NCBI GenBank assembly: GCA_021771815.1
Contig: JAETOE010000008.1
Span: 62,001-126,000, forward strand
Source: Roseburia hominis
GTDB lineage: Bacteria > Bacillota > Clostridia > Lachnospirales > Lachnospiraceae
Length of the DNA stretch: 64,000 bases
Direction of reading: 5' to 3'
Part shown: positions 62,334 to 64,000 of the stretch, piece after piece
Position numbering within the stretch: position 1 is the first letter of the stretch
Layout: every line of letters begins with the position of its first letter
Notes under the pieces: model-generated
Databases searched by the model: none
Told to the model about the DNA's origin: nothing
The model's input: the letters and a program-made list of their open reading frames with translations, nothing else
Program-made: the position numbers and the translations under genes

Positions 62334-63686
62334 GTGGTTCATCAGTACAAGAACAACGGCTATGATATTGTTCTGGATGTAAACAGTGGAGCGATCCATG
62401 TGGTGGATGATGTGACATACGACGTGATCGCGCTGTATGAGAAGCACACGAAGGAGGAGATCATATCCTCTTTGACGGGACAGTACCCGAAGGAAGAGAT
62501 CGAAGAAGCGTATGACGAGGTACAGACGCTGGTTGATAACGAGGAGCTTTTTACGAAGGACAGTTATGAGGATTATATCGTGGACTTTAAGAAGCGTCCG
62601 ACGGTGGTAAAGGCACTCTGCCTGCATATCGCGCACGACTGCAATCTTGCCTGTCAGTACTGCTTTGCGGAGGAGGGCGAGTATCACGGAAGAAGGGCGC
62701 TCATGTCTTTCGAGGTCGGGAAGAAGGCGTTGGATTTTCTGATCGCCAATTCCGGCAGCCGCAGGAATCTCGAGGTGGATTTCTTCGGCGGGGAGCCGCT
62801 TATGAACTGGCAGGTAGTAAAGGATCTGGTGGCTTACGGCAGGGAACAGGAGAAGCTTCATGATAAGAAGTTCCGCTTTACACTGACGACAAATGGCGTT
62901 CTGCTGGACGACGAGGTCATGGAGTTCTGCAACAGGGAAATGGGAAATGTCGTCTTGAGCATTGACGGACGGAAGGAAGTGCACGATAAGATGCGTCCGT
63001 TCCGCAAGGGAGCGGGAAGCTATGATCTGATCGTGCCGAAGTTCCAGAAGTTTGCTAAGAGCAGGCATCAGGATAAATATTATGTGCGCGGAACCTACAC
63101 GCATTATAACACCGATTTTTCCGAGGATGTACTGCATCTGGCGGACCTCGGTTTTAAGCAGATCTCAGTTGAGCCGGTCGTGGCGGAGCCGAAGGAGCCG
63201 TATGCACTTCGCGAGGAGGATCTTCCGAAGCTTTTTGAGGAATACGACAAGCTGGCTGCTGAGATGATAGAGCGGCGTAAGCGTGGGGATGATTTTAATT
63301 TCTTCCACTTTATGATAGATTTAGAGGGCGGTCCCTGTGTGGCGAAGCGTCTGTCGGGATGCGGCTCGGGAACGGAATATCTGGCGGTGACGCCGTGGGG
63401 AGATTTCTATCCGTGTCACCAGTTCGTCGGCAATGAGAAGTTCCTTCTGGGAAATGTGGATGAGGGAATCACCAAACAGGAGATTTGCGACGAGTTCAAA
63501 TGCTGCAACGTATACGCGAAGGAAAAGTGCCGCGAATGTTTTGCAAGATTTTACTGCAGCGGCGGTTGTGCGGCGAATGCTTACAATTTTACGGGCGATA
63601 TCTGCGGCGCTTATGATATCGGTTGTGAGCTTCAGAAAAAGCGTATCGAGTGTGCAATTATGATAAAGGCTGCCGAATGCGAATAA
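62334..63686 (+). CDS. scfB: SCIFF radical SAM maturase (thioether-forming)
   Basis: A 450-residue radical SAM peptide-modifying enzyme. Residues 1-90 form a PqqD-like precursor-binding (RRE) domain (IHVVDDVTYDVIALYE). The radical SAM cluster uses Cys103, Cys107 and Cys110 in CNLACQYC. FGGEPLMNW, TTNGVLL and LSIDGRKEVHDKMR are typical SPASM-class motifs. The C-terminal SPASM region has many cysteines (SGCGSGTEYLAV, FYPCHQF, CCNVYAKEKCRECFARFYC in part) for two extra 4Fe-4S clusters. GTG is the start, behind AGAGAGGAAA. Confidence 0.95.
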   Translation: MVHQYKNNGYDIVLDVNSGAIHVVDDVTYDVIALYEKHTKEEIISSLTGQYPKEEIEEAYDEVQTLVDNEELFTKDSYEDYIVDFKKRPTVVKALCLHIAHDCNLACQYCFAEEGEYHGRRALMSFEVGKKALDFLIANSGSRRNLEVDFFGGEPLMNWQVVKDLVAYGREQEKLHDKKFRFTLTTNGVLLDDEVMEFCNREMGNVVLSIDGRKEVHDKMRPFRKGAGSYDLIVPKFQKFAKSRHQDKYYVRGTYTHYNTDFSEDVLHLADLGFKQISVEPVVAEPKEPYALREEDLPKLFEEYDKLAAEMIERRKRGDDFNFFHFMIDLEGGPCVAKRLSGCGSGTEYLAVTPWGDFYPCHQFVGNEKFLLGNVDEGITKQEICDEFKCCNVYAKEKCRECFARFYCSGGCAANAYNFTGDICGAYDIGCELQKKRIECAIMIKAAECE

Positions 63687-63720
63687 CGGGGCGTTTGGCT
63701 TAGAGAGAGAGGAAAAGAGC

Positions 63721-64000
63721 ATGAAGAAGAGTAAAGCAGCAGTCATTTTGATTGTAATTCTTGCTGCGCTGGCAGGACTTGCCTATTACGCATCTATTAT
63801 TCTTTCGTCGACGGGAATCGGAGAGACGATGAGCATTCCGCTCGGACTTGATCTTTCCGGCGGTGTGTCCATCACCTATGAGGTCATGGACGAGAATCCG
63901 AGCGCGGAGGATATGAGCGATACGATCTACAAGCTGCAGAAGCGTGTAGAGGGGTACAGTACGGAGGCGTCCGTCTACCAGGTGGGCGATGACCGCATCA
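63721..64000 (+). CDS. secD: Protein translocase subunit SecD (partial, N-terminus)
   Basis: The first 93 residues of a SecD, cut by the window edge. An N-terminal membrane helix (AAVILIVILAALAGLAYYAS) is followed by IPLGLDLSGGVSITYEV, the diagnostic SecD LGLDLxGG motif, and a P1-domain start (YKLQKRVEGYSTEASVYQ). SecD with SecF drives the late step of Sec export. AGAGAGGAAAAG precedes the ATG, and the gene follows scfB by 34 bases, an arrangement common in Lachnospiraceae. Confidence 0.93.
   Translation, partial: MKKSKAAVILIVILAALAGLAYYASIILSSTGIGETMSIPLGLDLSGGVSITYEVMDENPSAEDMSDTIYKLQKRVEGYSTEASVYQVGDDRI

Noticed and set aside
1-64000. CRISPR arrays, tRNA or rRNA genes, insertion sequences
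   Set aside because: No regularly spaced direct repeats, cloverleaf tRNA with conserved T-loop, rRNA sequence or transposase was found on reading the window.

Overview
The window reads as the chromosome of a motile, endospore-forming Clostridia member, most likely a Lachnospiraceae. The support is a SCIFF peptide with its radical SAM maturase, ger and spoIIR sporulation genes, a complete chemotaxis cluster, a crotonase of the butyrate type, and moderate-GC coding sequence with AGGAGG-type ribosome binding sites. No rRNA, tRNA, CRISPR array or insertion sequence was recognised.

Layout. 1-3.6 kb: the end of a cell-surface polysaccharide cluster (unidentified partial gene, two family-2 glycosyltransferases, a polytopic membrane protein). 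3.6-5.7 kb: a long intergenic region with two multi-branched inverted-repeat structures, then an HtrA protease. 5.8-12.5 kb: housekeeping and metabolism on both strands (an autoregulated-looking XRE/membrane-protein pair, GH13 glucosidase, proC, crotonase, aminotransferase, mutY). 12.9-17.2 kb: glf and another glycosyltransferase, pncB, and a C_GCAxxG_C_C redox protein. 17.3-20.7 kb: a DUF4190-type protein with an extreme Asp/Tyr tail and a large chemoreceptor.

20.8-26.9 kb is the standout region. An AT-rich island with four genes (a small unknown, a cytosine-5 DNA methyltransferase, a protein with two GHKL ATPase modules, and a receiver-domain protein carrying a C-terminal HEPN-like R-x4-H motif) sits between an intact polysaccharide deacetylase gene and a broken partial copy of that same gene. 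The last three genes overlap and form one operon. I read it as a candidate defence system that combines DNA methylation, a MORC/histidine-kinase-like sensor and a phosphorylation-controlled HEPN RNase. The function is inferred.

26.9-39.1 kb: a lipoprotein, rarA, an aminotransferase, a likely flagellar-regulon protein with a sigma-D promoter, ispE, a GntR regulator, and a sporulation and germination block (gerAA, a gerAB-gerAC fusion, spoIIR) plus a DUF1934 protein. 39.2-55.0 kb: signal transduction and chemotaxis. It holds a hybrid histidine kinase with a separate HPt protein, a frameshifted chemoreceptor, an HD-GYP response regulator and a degenerate paralogue, then cheR-cheB-cheW-mcp-cheY-cheA-cheW-mcp, where the two cheW-mcp pairs are a 2-kb duplication. 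55.0-64.0 kb: a secreted trigger-factor-like isomerase, asnS, a DUF1275 protein, a hemolysin-III-like protein, an aldose-epimerase-like protein, a TIGR04086-type membrane protein, the SCIFF peptide, its maturase, and the start of secD.
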